DNA of 59,360 nucleotides from Acidobacteriota bacterium. Lineage in GTDB: Bacteria > Acidobacteriota > Thermoanaerobaculia > Multivoradales > J023. Under the pieces are notes generated by a model that saw only the letters and a list, made by a program, of their open reading frames with translations, was not told the DNA's origin and did no database searches. Positions 36,073 through 45,424 of this stretch are shown in pieces (position 1 is the first letter of the stretch; each line of letters starts with the position of its first letter). The stretch is from the NCBI GenBank assembly GCA_029263395.1, contig JAJCXO010000060.1, positions 1-59,360 on the forward strand, read 5' to 3'. Both the position numbers and the translations under genes were made by a program.

Positions 36073-36242
36073 GAATTCTCCGCCGGACGAGGTTAGACGC
36101 TGTTAGCTGGGGGTTGGGAGAGTATACAGTAGGTCAACAAACGCCCGCCTGCGGTCCTGGCCACACCCCTTGTTTGATGGGTGGAGGCCGATTGTTGGTG
36201 AAAGGACCCGGCGGAGACTATGCGTAAGAAGGGCGCATAGGC

Positions 36243-38675
36243 ATGAAGATCGGAATGCATGATGATCGGAATCTGGAGTTTCCGGGCGTGATGGCCGCAT
36301 TTTCGAAGGAGCGAGGGCTGGCTGCTCTGATGCTGGCTGGGTTGGCATTTTTTGCCCGCCCTCTGTGGTTCGGAGAGAGCTTCTTCTACCGCGATCTCTA
36401 TCTGTACTTTCTTCCGATCAAGAAGATCTTGGCCGAGGTGTTGGGCTCCGGCGAGCTCCCGCTCTGGAACACCTACTTGCATGGCGGGCAGCCACTTCTG
36501 GCTGAAATATCGTCTTCGACGCTGTATCCGTCGAATGTGTTGTATTTGCTTTTGCCGGTTACACAGGCGCTGAGCCTCGATATCGTGCTCCATGTTCTCG
36601 CTTCGTCGGCAGCACTTTACGTGCTGGCTCGCCGGTTAGGTATCAGTCAACCAGCGTCAGCTATAGGCGGGCTGGTCTACGGCTACTGCGGCTTTACTCT
36701 GTCGCAGGCGAACCTCTACTTTCGTTTGCTCGCGACACCCTACCTGCCCTTGCTGTTGATTTGTTGGGACGGTTTGTTGCTGGCCGAGCCCGGACAGAGG
36801 CGACGGTGGTACCTCGGCTTGGTTGGACTCGGAGCCCTACAAGTTTTCGCCGGTTCAGGTGAGATGCTGATTTTGACCTGGTCCACGCTATTGCTCTGGG
36901 GACTCACCAGGCCAGCCCGTGAGTGCTCGCGGGGGCGGATGGTCGTGTCTTGGGGGGTGGCCGGGTTGATCGCTGCGGCGCTTTCCGCCCCTCAGTTGTT
37001 GCCGCTGGTGGAGATGGTTGGGCAGTCTCAACGTGGCGATGGCTTGGCACCTGAGACCACGCTTCATTGGTCGGTGCACCCGCGCCGATTGCCCGAACTG
37101 GTCTTGCCTGGCTTCATGGGGCGAACGGATACCCAAGGTGAAGGGGATTATTGGGGCACAGAGATTGTCGATACTGGATTCCCGTTCATGCTGAGTCTCT
37201 ATGCGAGTGCTTTGGTCATTGCACTGGCTTTGCTCGCTGGGCTGAGGCGTGGCGATGGGTTCTTGCCGCGTCGGCTTCGATACGGCTTGTTGGCACTTTG
37301 GCTACTCTCGGTACTGTTGGCGTTGGGACGCTGGCTGCCGCTATCCGAGTGGCTGCTCCAGTTTCCTGGAATGCACCTATTTCGTTACCCGGTTAAATTC
37401 ATGAATCTCGGTATTCTGCCGATGGCACTGTTGGCGGCCGAGGGGGTGGGCGTGTTGCGGAACCTCGGCCGCGAGCCTGGCATCCGAGGCCGAAGGGCCG
37501 CCGTCATCAGTAGCGCGATCGCCGGAATCATGCTGGTCGGTTGGTTGCTGCTGGCCCTCTCGCCAGACTTCAGCAACCGCCTGCAGCGGCTGTGTTTTGA
37601 CGACCACGGACCGGTGAGTGCGCAAGGCCTGCAAGACGCTTGGCGCCATATGACCTTGGTCTGGCTGGCGGCAACGTTGGTTTATGTTCTCGGGCGTTCC
37701 CGACCACGACTGGCCACCTCCTGGATGTTGGTGGCCATTGTCGCGATCGATCTCATGACTGCGGGGCGGCGAGTCAATCCCACCGCCCCGATCACATTCC
37801 TGGCCAAGGAGCCGCCAGCAGCTGCGTTGGTGAGAGAGCAATTGCAAGATGGGCGTTTCTATCGGGAACCGTTGACCACCGAACCTGCGGTCCGCGCGCC
37901 AGGAACCAGCAGCATCTGGCTCACTCTTTGGAACCAGGAGGTCCTGCGGTTCTACCTTGCAGCCGGATACGGCATTCCGATCATCTTTCACGATGACTAC
38001 AACGGCTTGGCGTCCAAGCGCGTGATGCAGCAAAAATGGACGATCGAGGCTCTACCCTGGGAGCGTCGACTGCCGCTACTCTCGGCCGCCGCAGTGCGGG
38101 TGTTGGTTTCCGCCGACGAGATCTCCCTGCCTGGGGTCGAGCGAGTGGGCTCTGTCGCCAGCTCAGCCCAGCCCTTTCACATTTATCGGCTCAACACGTC
38201 TGCAAAGAGGGCCGAACTGATCACCGCCTACCAGTCGTTTGCCTCAGCAGAGGATGCGATGGCTGCCATGCTGGTCCCGGGATTCGATCCACGCCAACAT
38301 GCGGTTGTCGAAGGGGATGTCCCGGCAGCCGATCCAACCTGTCGCGGGCGAGGTCGAGTCGAGACCCTCGTGCGTCGTCCCCACCATCATCGCATCTCGG
38401 TGGTTTCGGACTGTCCGAGACTGTTGGTTCTATCCGAGGTCTGGTATCCGGGATGGCAGGCCAAAGTTGATGGCGAACGAACTCCGATCCTGCGCGCCAA
38501 CGTCGCGTTTTCGGCGATTTGGCTGCCAGCCGGTGAGCACGATATCGAATGGCGTTACGTCCCTAAATCGCTTTATCTCGGCTTTGGGATCTCGCTGGTT
38601 TCACTGATTGGGCTGGTGCTGTCAGGCGAGATCTATCGCCGACGCCGCAAGCTCGGTAGTGATCGAGCCAGCTAA
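36243..38675 (+). CDS. YfhO-like multi-pass membrane protein
   Basis: 810 residues with about ten to twelve hydrophobic helices over residues ~25-500 (LAALMLAGLAFFARPLWFG, YLPLLLICWDGLL, FMLSLYASALVIALALLAG) and a soluble C-terminal part. Early motifs are those of the YfhO family: FYRDLYLYFLPIKKI, LPLWNTYLHGGQPLLAE, LYPSNVLYLLLP. The end has YPGWQAKVDGERTPILRANVAF and LPAGEHDIEWRYVPKSLYLGFG, the typical YfhO C-terminal beta domain followed by a last helix. YfhO is linked to lipoteichoic-acid glycosylation in Gram-positives; elsewhere it is likely a GT-C-like glycosyltransferase of unknown acceptor. The true start may be the ATG at 36291. Confidence 0.82.
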   Translation: MKIGMHDDRNLEFPGVMAAFSKERGLAALMLAGLAFFARPLWFGESFFYRDLYLYFLPIKKILAEVLGSGELPLWNTYLHGGQPLLAEISSSTLYPSNVLYLLLPVTQALSLDIVLHVLASSAALYVLARRLGISQPASAIGGLVYGYCGFTLSQANLYFRLLATPYLPLLLICWDGLLLAEPGQRRRWYLGLVGLGALQVFAGSGEMLILTWSTLLLWGLTRPARECSRGRMVVSWGVAGLIAAALSAPQLLPLVEMVGQSQRGDGLAPETTLHWSVHPRRLPELVLPGFMGRTDTQGEGDYWGTEIVDTGFPFMLSLYASALVIALALLAGLRRGDGFLPRRLRYGLLALWLLSVLLALGRWLPLSEWLLQFPGMHLFRYPVKFMNLGILPMALLAAEGVGVLRNLGREPGIRGRRAAVISSAIAGIMLVGWLLLALSPDFSNRLQRLCFDDHGPVSAQGLQDAWRHMTLVWLAATLVYVLGRSRPRLATSWMLVAIVAIDLMTAGRRVNPTAPITFLAKEPPAAALVREQLQDGRFYREPLTTEPAVRAPGTSSIWLTLWNQEVLRFYLAAGYGIPIIFHDDYNGLASKRVMQQKWTIEALPWERRLPLLSAAAVRVLVSADEISLPGVERVGSVASSAQPFHIYRLNTSAKRAELITAYQSFASAEDAMAAMLVPGFDPRQHAVVEGDVPAADPTCRGRGRVETLVRRPHHHRISVVSDCPRLLVLSEVWYPGWQAKVDGERTPILRANVAFSAIWLPAGEHDIEWRYVPKSLYLGFGISLVSLIGLVLSGEIYRRRRKLGSDRAS

Positions 38676-38852
38676 AATAGCGCACGACCTGTGCTCTGGT
38701 TGAAATGAATCATCGCTGGGCGATGTTTCAGGTGTGCCAACCCTCGCGGAGGTTGTACACTAGGCGGCCCTCGGGCAGCCGCGCTCGCCTGCAGAGCCCC
38801 GGACGCAACGTTCACATGCGATCCCTGGATTTGAGTCGGAGGGACTCTATCG

Positions 38853-41069
38853 ATGCCATTATTCGAGACTAGCCATTACCTCCGATCGGTCAGCGTGACC
38901 CTCGCAGTGATCGTTGTTGGGGCACTCACGTTGACACCTACGAGCCTCGGCCAGCAAGCCGACGCCGTGGCCGACACCTCACCTGCTGTAGCGGAGCGAG
39001 AGGCTGGTGAGGCCCCTGTCGTCGGCGACGCTCACGAAGCTTTTCGTAGCGAACTCCGGCGAGTGATCGCCGACGCCCGCGACAGCGTTTTTCCGGCGCT
39101 GGTTTCGATCGGTGTGGTGACGGTGCAATATAGCGGCGGCAAGGAGTACAAAGGACGCAGCGTAGGCAGTGGCACCATCATTTCACCGGAAGGTTACGTG
39201 CTCACCAACCAGCATGTGACCAGCAACGGTCGCAAGTTTGTCTGCACCCTGTCCGATAAACGTGAGGTTTCGGCTCGGCTGGTAGGGGAGGATCCGTTGA
39301 CCGACTTGGCGGTGCTTCAGTTGGACGCCGAAGAGCTTGGCGACCTGAGTGAACCCCTGCCAGTGGCCGCGTTTGGTGACTCTGCCAAGCTCGAAATCGG
39401 AGACTATGTGATGGCCATGGGTTCGCCCTTCTCGCTGTCGCGTTCGGTGAGTCTCGGCATCGTCTCGAATACCGAGCGTGTTTTTGCCGGTGGTTTCGGC
39501 AGTGACGATATCGAAGAGATGGAGCTCGAAGCCGGCCAGCGTACCGGGCTGTTCACCCGCTGGATCCAACACGACGCGGTGATTAGCCCAGGCAATAGCG
39601 GTGGCCCGCTGGTCAATTTGAAAGGCGAGATAGTTGGCGTCAACGAGCTTGGTGGCAGCACCCTGAGCTTCGCGATCCCGAGCAACTTGGCGGCGCGGGT
39701 GACCGAAGCCTTGATCGCCCACGGCGAGGTTGAACGCAGCTGGATCGGGGTCAGTTTCAAACCGATCCAGCGCACCGGCCTCGAGTCGGGAGTTTTGATC
39801 AGCTCGGTGGTGGTGGATGGGCCAGCGGGAAGCGCCGGGGTCGAGGCTGGTGATGTCATGACACATTTCCAAGGTGAGCCAGTGACGGTGCGGTTCGTCG
39901 AAGAAGTGCCGCTGCTGCTCGATCGCATTGCGAGTCTGCCGATCGGCACAACGATTGAGCTCGCGGTACGCCGGGACGAAGCGGATATTACGGCGCGCAT
40001 TCAAACGGCCAAATTGGAAAAGGACCTCGGCGAGCAACGGGTTTTTGCTGTCTGGGGGCTGACCGCGCAGGCTATTACCGAGAAGATGGCCCGAGAATGG
40101 CGCATCGGCGACACCGCCGGGGTGATCGTCACCGGTGTCAGCCGCGGCGGGGCTGCGCAACAGGCAGAGCCACCGCTCGAGCCGCGAGACGTTGTGCGGT
40201 CGATCGACGGTCGGCAGATTATGGGCCTGGCGGATTTGATCGCAGTGTACGAAGAGCTCTACGTCACGTCGAAGACAGCATCACCTGCTTCGTCCGAAGA
40301 CTCTGGTTCGTCCGAAGACCCTGGGGACTTGCTGTTCGAGCTCGAGCGTCGAGGGACCAATCGGCTGGCGATCCTGGCGCCAAAAGTTGACGAAGAAGAC
40401 GATCCGCCACGGGAGCTGCCAAAAGCCTGGATCGGGGTGGCGACCCAACCCGTAGTCCCGAGACTGGCCGAACAGTTGGGTTTCGAGCGTGGTGCTGGTT
40501 TTCGCATTACCCGGGTTTATCCGACGAGTGAGGCCGCAAAAGCCGGGCTTGTGGTCGGCGATGTGATCCTCGCTGTTAATGGTGAGCCCCTCAACGTCGA
40601 GGGGCTGCAAGATTCGGCGCTGCTGGCGCGACGGGTGCGCAATCTCGAAATCGACGACACCGCAACCTTGACGGTTCGGCGCCAGGCGGAAACGCTCGAC
40701 GTGCCGGTGCAGTTGGAGCGAACTCGGCTGACCAAAGAAGAGGCCCGGCGCCATGACGATAGTGATTTTGAAATCTCGGTGCGGGAGCTGACTTTCTTTG
40801 ATCGCGACGAGAACCGTTGGAGCTCCGAGGTGCGTGGCGTGTTGGTGGAAGACGTTGATCCCGGCGGTTGGGCTGGACTCGGTGGCCTGCGGCCAAGCGA
40901 CCTGGTGCTACGGATCAACACGATGCCGATTCGCGGCTTGAAGAGTTTCCGCCGGGTTTTGAAGGACATCAAGAGAGAACAGCCCTCGCGCGTCGTGATC
41001 GTCGTGCTGCGTGGCGTCAAAACACACTTCCAATATCTCGAGCCGGATTGGACACCTTCGGTGCATTGA
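38853..41069 (+). CDS. Periplasmic HtrA-type serine protease with four PDZ domains
   Basis: 738 residues with a signal sequence (~15-35, ending SLGQQA). Trypsin-like domain ~60-285: catalytic His in GYVLTNQHV (~120), Asp in EDPLTDLAVL (~150), Ser in SPGNSGGPLVN (~249). PDZ-like domains follow at ~290-385 (WIGVSFKPI), ~395-490 (VWGLTAQAI), ~525-615 (WIGVATQPV) and ~640-738 (VRGVLVEDVDPGGW); typical HtrA has one or two. The linker between PDZ2 and PDZ3 contains a short in-frame duplication (SSEDSGSSEDPG). HtrA proteins degrade or chaperone misfolded envelope proteins. The next gene encodes a catalytically dead relative, so they may work as a pair. Confidence 0.9.
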   Translation: MPLFETSHYLRSVSVTLAVIVVGALTLTPTSLGQQADAVADTSPAVAEREAGEAPVVGDAHEAFRSELRRVIADARDSVFPALVSIGVVTVQYSGGKEYKGRSVGSGTIISPEGYVLTNQHVTSNGRKFVCTLSDKREVSARLVGEDPLTDLAVLQLDAEELGDLSEPLPVAAFGDSAKLEIGDYVMAMGSPFSLSRSVSLGIVSNTERVFAGGFGSDDIEEMELEAGQRTGLFTRWIQHDAVISPGNSGGPLVNLKGEIVGVNELGGSTLSFAIPSNLAARVTEALIAHGEVERSWIGVSFKPIQRTGLESGVLISSVVVDGPAGSAGVEAGDVMTHFQGEPVTVRFVEEVPLLLDRIASLPIGTTIELAVRRDEADITARIQTAKLEKDLGEQRVFAVWGLTAQAITEKMAREWRIGDTAGVIVTGVSRGGAAQQAEPPLEPRDVVRSIDGRQIMGLADLIAVYEELYVTSKTASPASSEDSGSSEDPGDLLFELERRGTNRLAILAPKVDEEDDPPRELPKAWIGVATQPVVPRLAEQLGFERGAGFRITRVYPTSEAAKAGLVVGDVILAVNGEPLNVEGLQDSALLARRVRNLEIDDTATLTVRRQAETLDVPVQLERTRLTKEEARRHDDSDFEISVRELTFFDRDENRWSSEVRGVLVEDVDPGGWAGLGGLRPSDLVLRINTMPIRGLKSFRRVLKDIKREQPSRVVIVVLRGVKTHFQYLEPDWTPSVH

Positions 41070-41074
41070 CTGTT

Positions 41075-41138
41075 GGTCTGATAGTTACCCGGTCTGATGG
41101 TGACCCGGTCTGATAGTGACCCGGTCTGTCAGTGACTC
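41075..41138. repeat. Four tandem 16-bp units, GGTCTGATAGTGACCC
   Basis: Units at 41075-41090, 41091-41106, 41107-41122 and 41123-41138, each opening with GGTC and (in three) closing with GACCC or TACCC. They fill the gap between the HtrA stop and the paralogue start. Each unit has GGTC/GACC inverted ends. Confidence 0.85.
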
Positions 41139-41160
41139 AAGCCTGTTAGGCGAATCGAAG

Positions 41161-42039
41161 ATGATGATCAAACGACCAAGATGTTGTTCTAGCGATCGAT
41201 TCGGCCGGTCCGTGGCAGTCACCCTCTTGGTGGCGAGCCTTGGATTTACGGGGCCACAAGTGGCGCGAGCCGAGGACAATCCCTATCGATCCCTGGTCTC
41301 AAAGGCCGCGGTCATGGTCGACGTGACGTTTGTTCTCAAGGTCAAGATGACCGGAGCTGGCGGCGGCCGTGAGATCGAAGGTGAAACCACCTGCCTGTTG
41401 ATCGATGCCGATGGGTTGGTGTTGTGCTCCAACACCGAGCTCGGCGGTTACGTCGGCCTGATGTCGCAACTGATGGGCCGCGGCGGCGGCTTTGATATGA
41501 GCGCAGCGCCGCGGGAGATCAAGGTGCTGGTAGGTGATCGCACCGAGGGGCTCGACGGCCGGCTGCTGGCCCGTGATAGCGACCGTGATTTGGCGTGGGT
41601 AAAGCTCAATGAGCCCATCACCGAACTCGGGTTGCCATTCCTCGACCTGACGCAGGCCGCCGAATTGCAGCCGGGGGACCGTTTCTACCGCTTGCGCCGG
41701 ATGGACAAGTTCTTTGGCTCAGTGCCAATTGTGACCGAAGGTATTGTTGCAGCCATGGTCGAAAGGCCGCGCAAACTCCTGGTCCCCACCGAGCCGACTA
41801 GTGGTGGCTTCGGTCTGCCCGTGTTCACCGCCGATGGACGAATAGTCGGGATCACCGTGATCCAATTTCCGGCGGCGGAAGATCAGATCGACGGTATGTT
41901 GAGCGGTGGCATGTCCTTCTTGAGTTCAGCTGCCAAGCTCGAAGACATGGTCGGCGGTCTTATCATGCCAGCGGCCGAGCTCGCCAAGGCGACTCAGCTG
42001 GCGCGGGAGAGCTTCGCCCGAGACGACGAAGACGAGTGA
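41161..42039 (+). CDS. Protease-dead trypsin-fold paralogue of HtrA
   Basis: 292 residues from the ATG at 41161 with AGGCGA upstream; signal peptide ending VARAED. The fold follows the upstream protease, but the triad is lost: the His position falls in LVLCSNTELGGY, where the HtrA gene has VLTNQHV, and the nucleophile Ser-Gly-Gly-Pro turn reads PTSGGFGLPVF. The Asp region (RDSDRDLAWVKL) remains. No PDZ domain is seen. Spacing and order suggest origin by duplication and loss of catalysis, with a likely role in binding or regulating the active protease or its substrates. This is inference. Confidence 0.75.
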   Translation: MMIKRPRCCSSDRFGRSVAVTLLVASLGFTGPQVARAEDNPYRSLVSKAAVMVDVTFVLKVKMTGAGGGREIEGETTCLLIDADGLVLCSNTELGGYVGLMSQLMGRGGGFDMSAAPREIKVLVGDRTEGLDGRLLARDSDRDLAWVKLNEPITELGLPFLDLTQAAELQPGDRFYRLRRMDKFFGSVPIVTEGIVAAMVERPRKLLVPTEPTSGGFGLPVFTADGRIVGITVIQFPAAEDQIDGMLSGGMSFLSSAAKLEDMVGGLIMPAAELAKATQLARESFARDDEDE

Positions 42040-42045
42040 ACGCCC

Positions 42046-45000
42046 TCAGAAGACTTTTGCCGACGGTTCGGGCGCCGCGGCATGGAGCTGGGTGACGTCG
42101 GCACCGCGTTGGCGAGCCACTGCCAGTGCCTTGATGAGTTCTTCTTGCCGGCCCGTGGCCCGCGCTGTGATCGCCAACAGAAGATAACTTTCGGTACTGC
42201 GACTGCTGCTCTGGTTTTGCATTTCGTTGTTCAGGCGCTGAAACGCAGCTTCAAAGTCACCGCGGTGGATCTCGAGGCGGGCGCGCAGGATGTCGAACCC
42301 GTGGGTGAAACGGGTTGCTTCGGATCTCGGTAGATCCTTGCTGCCGGCCGCCAGAGCCTGCTCCGCCTGTTGCAAGCTCGACATCGCCGCCTGGTATTCA
42401 GCGCGGTCGACCTGCAGGTTGCCAAGGCTGAGATAGAGGTGGGCATCGAGCAGATAGTCGGTCGAGGCCAGCGGCGAGCGAACCCCAAGCGCCCGGCGCA
42501 TAGCAACCTCGGCAGCCTCCAAATCTCCGTCCGCCGTGTGTTCTCGAGCTTGCAGGAGCAGCATTCTCTTGGGATGCCGGCGCCGGTCGATGAATCGACC
42601 GAAAACCTCCCGGTCGCGGTCCAGCCACAGTCGCCGAGGCGGTTGATCGATCTCGAACTCGAGCTTGGTCTGCCGTCCAGAAATCGCCAGGCGCCCGACC
42701 AACATAGGGCGCTGCGCTGGCTTCGAGGAGGTCGGCCTGGGTTCTTCGGCGAGCAGAATCTGGAACGGCACCACCAGCTCAGACTCTTCAATGTCCAAGC
42801 GGTTTTCTATGCGGCGGCGCCTGATATCGAGGTGCCCGTCTGGCGTTGCCACAATGCCGTAACGGTAACGAGAGGGCAACTCCTGCTGGGCCTCGATACG
42901 AACTTGCCAGCGGCCTCCCGGCAGCTGCTCGAACACGTAGTCGTAGTAGATTTCTGGCAGTCCGGTACCGAAAATGAACTGTTGGGCAAACGCGTCGAGG
43001 TCGCTGGCAGTAATCGCTTCGAGCAAGCGCAAGAAGTCGGCGGTGGAAATCACCCGACCGGTAGTCGATTTCACCACCGCGGCGAGGGCGCGTAGGAAAT
43101 CGTCCGGACCGAATTTCTGGGCCAACATCTCGAGTACCAACGGCCCCTTGCGATAGACGATCGCGTGGTAGGCGTCTTGCGAGCGGCTGGAGAACAGTCG
43201 CTCACCTAGCACCAACGGGCCGAGAGACTCGATCGAGCGCCCGTCTTCGAGGGTGGCGGTCAGCTCCTGCTGCCAGCCGGTGACCGGCCCAACTTCCGGC
43301 TGCAGACCGCGGTGACGCGCCCACAGCAGCGCCGCATAATTGGCCATCGCTTCACTGATCCACTGATCCCGGTAGCTCCGCCAACCGACCATATGCCCCC
43401 ACCACTGGTGGGCAATTTCATGGGCTACAACCGAGCCGCGATCTTGCACATTGAGCAGCCTGCCAAAGGCTCCCCAATCCGCCAGCAGATTGCCCGATAA
43501 GGTGACGAAGCCGAGCAGCGCCTGCGACGTATGCCGGGGGACCGTGACCACGGTGAGCTCGTCCAATGGATACGGGCCGAAGATGCTCTCGTAGAACGTC
43601 ATGGCATCAGCGATGGTGGCGACAAGCTTGTCCGGGGCATCCTCCGGTGCCATGGCCAACGTGGCCGGATCCATGGCGAGATGCAACTGCACATGCCCCG
43701 TCGAGAGCGACCAGACGTCAAACAGTCCAACCTCGAAGCTGAAGCCGAGGGCTGGCACATCGAGTAAGCGCTGCTCCCAACGCAGGTCATCCGTTTCGCC
43801 ACTGGCAACTTTACGGCCACTGGCTACCAGGGTGTAGGTCTTGGGCCACCGCAAGGTAACGTCGTAGGTGGCCCGTTCGTTCGTGCCGCTGCGAGGGTAC
43901 CAACCGAGGCTGGTCCGTAATGCCAAATCGCGATCGGTGCCAGGGTTGAGAAACGTGCCTTTGCAAGCCAGCTCCAGGATCAATTCGGCGCCGTGTTTGT
44001 GGGCCTTGGGCAGTACGACGTTGACGTCATTACCTTCGCGCAAATGAAACAGCTCTTGGCCTGTGCTGTCCGACAAGTGGGTGATCTCGAGATCTCGGTG
44101 GAGCTCGAGCCGCACCACCCGTCGACCGCCGCGGATTGCGCGCATCGTGACGCGGGACTGGCTGACGAGCGTGCGGGTTGCCGGATCGACCCGTACGTCG
44201 AGCTCGTAGTGTCGAGGCGCAAAACCCGCTGATCCGGTCCGCGGCGTCCCTTCGGCGGTCCGTAAGGAGGTCTGGATCCAACTGTCCCAGCGCCCTATTT
44301 TGGCCAACTCCAACCCCACGAGGCGCCCACTTTGTTGTTGGCGATGGACGTATCGAGCGAGGTTCTTCTGACGCTCTGGGCTGAGATCAAGACGCACAAA
44401 TTGCCCGAGATTGATCTGTTCTTCGGCTGCTGGGTCGACCTGCAATAGGAACGGCCCGAGCGCTTCGCCGAGAAACCAACCGGCAAAATAATCTTCATAG
44501 AGCGGGTCATTCAAGGCGTCGAGCAGGATGCCGGTTTCAACACCGAGGCTTTGCCGCTCGGGACTGTCGTTCCATTCCGCATAACGCAGTGTGGCTCGCC
44601 GCCGAATCTCCGGGTCGACGTATTTTGCCACCGGTCGTTGCAGCAAGGCCTCGGCGGCGGCATCGCGAGCGATCACAAACACCGCTTCACTGAAAGTTTC
44701 CGCTAGTCGATCGCTACCGGTGAACAACTCGAGCTGGCCTGATTCGATGGCGTCTGGAGGCTCGAGCTGCACCTGCCCCCGGCCGATGAACACGATCTCC
44801 GTCGCCCGACCGTCGACAGTGCGGACTGGGAACAGTACCCCATGGGAGAGATCGAGGGTGGCGAAGCCGGTGCTCAGCCGTAACCCTGAAGGATCGAGGG
44901 GATGTTCCAGATCAACCGTTGCTGAGCGCACCTGCTGGAGCAACACCCGAGGGTCCGGAGGAGGAGCGGTACTCGTTGTAAGCTCAGCGTTAGCACCGTC

Positions 45001-45300
45001 TGAGGTATCGCCGTCAGAGGTCGTACGTTCGGTCGCGGTAACCTCGGCTGCCTCGTCGCCAGCCGTCGTTTCGTCGGCCGCCGTCGTTTCGTCAGCAACA
45101 ACGTCACCGACCCATCCACAGAGTCCGCCGACGGACACCATGACGAGCAGGGACACCATAACCAACAGGCGGTCGAATCGATGAGTGTCCGGTCTCAGCT
45201 GTTGGCCTCGGTGGTGATGGCAGACATCGAAACACGCTCTCGAGAATAGAGAGGGCGGCAGATAGACGGTAGCGGTTGGTGGATTTGCCCCTGAAGTCAT
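42046..45300 (-). CDS. Exported M1-family zinc aminopeptidase with C-terminal TPR-like region
   Basis: 1,084 residues. An N-terminal hydrophobic segment with an internal duplication (LLVMVSLLVMVSVGGLCGW, ~45-65) is a signal or anchor; the real start may be nearer to it. A low-complexity Thr/Ala/Glu stretch follows, produced by short DNA duplications. The gluzincin core has HEIAH-x18-E (HEIAHQWWGHMVGWRSYRDQ, then WISEAMANY; His ~620, Glu ~644), diagnostic of M1, and the beta-sandwich RHYELDVRVDPATRTL precedes it. The classic GxMEN substrate motif is not seen; LGFVTLSGNL occupies the region. After ~residue 900 there are TPR-like helices. It probably trims peptides in the periplasm. Confidence 0.87.
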   Translation of the reverse strand: MTSGANPPTATVYLPPSLFSRACFDVCHHHRGQQLRPDTHRFDRLLVMVSLLVMVSVGGLCGWVGDVVADETTAADETTAGDEAAEVTATERTTSDGDTSDGANAELTTSTAPPPDPRVLLQQVRSATVDLEHPLDPSGLRLSTGFATLDLSHGVLFPVRTVDGRATEIVFIGRGQVQLEPPDAIESGQLELFTGSDRLAETFSEAVFVIARDAAAEALLQRPVAKYVDPEIRRRATLRYAEWNDSPERQSLGVETGILLDALNDPLYEDYFAGWFLGEALGPFLLQVDPAAEEQINLGQFVRLDLSPERQKNLARYVHRQQQSGRLVGLELAKIGRWDSWIQTSLRTAEGTPRTGSAGFAPRHYELDVRVDPATRTLVSQSRVTMRAIRGGRRVVRLELHRDLEITHLSDSTGQELFHLREGNDVNVVLPKAHKHGAELILELACKGTFLNPGTDRDLALRTSLGWYPRSGTNERATYDVTLRWPKTYTLVASGRKVASGETDDLRWEQRLLDVPALGFSFEVGLFDVWSLSTGHVQLHLAMDPATLAMAPEDAPDKLVATIADAMTFYESIFGPYPLDELTVVTVPRHTSQALLGFVTLSGNLLADWGAFGRLLNVQDRGSVVAHEIAHQWWGHMVGWRSYRDQWISEAMANYAALLWARHRGLQPEVGPVTGWQQELTATLEDGRSIESLGPLVLGERLFSSRSQDAYHAIVYRKGPLVLEMLAQKFGPDDFLRALAAVVKSTTGRVISTADFLRLLEAITASDLDAFAQQFIFGTGLPEIYYDYVFEQLPGGRWQVRIEAQQELPSRYRYGIVATPDGHLDIRRRRIENRLDIEESELVVPFQILLAEEPRPTSSKPAQRPMLVGRLAISGRQTKLEFEIDQPPRRLWLDRDREVFGRFIDRRRHPKRMLLLQAREHTADGDLEAAEVAMRRALGVRSPLASTDYLLDAHLYLSLGNLQVDRAEYQAAMSSLQQAEQALAAGSKDLPRSEATRFTHGFDILRARLEIHRGDFEAAFQRLNNEMQNQSSSRSTESYLLLAITARATGRQEELIKALAVARQRGADVTQLHAAAPEPSAKVF

Positions 45301-45424
45301 CTGTGGCGAGCAGACTGACGATCAATATGATGGCATCTGGACCCTGATCCTGGCAACGCTCAGCCGTGGATTGGCAAGCGCTTCAGTCTGATTGGCCTCG
45401 GCGCGGTAAGATCCTGCCGAGATC

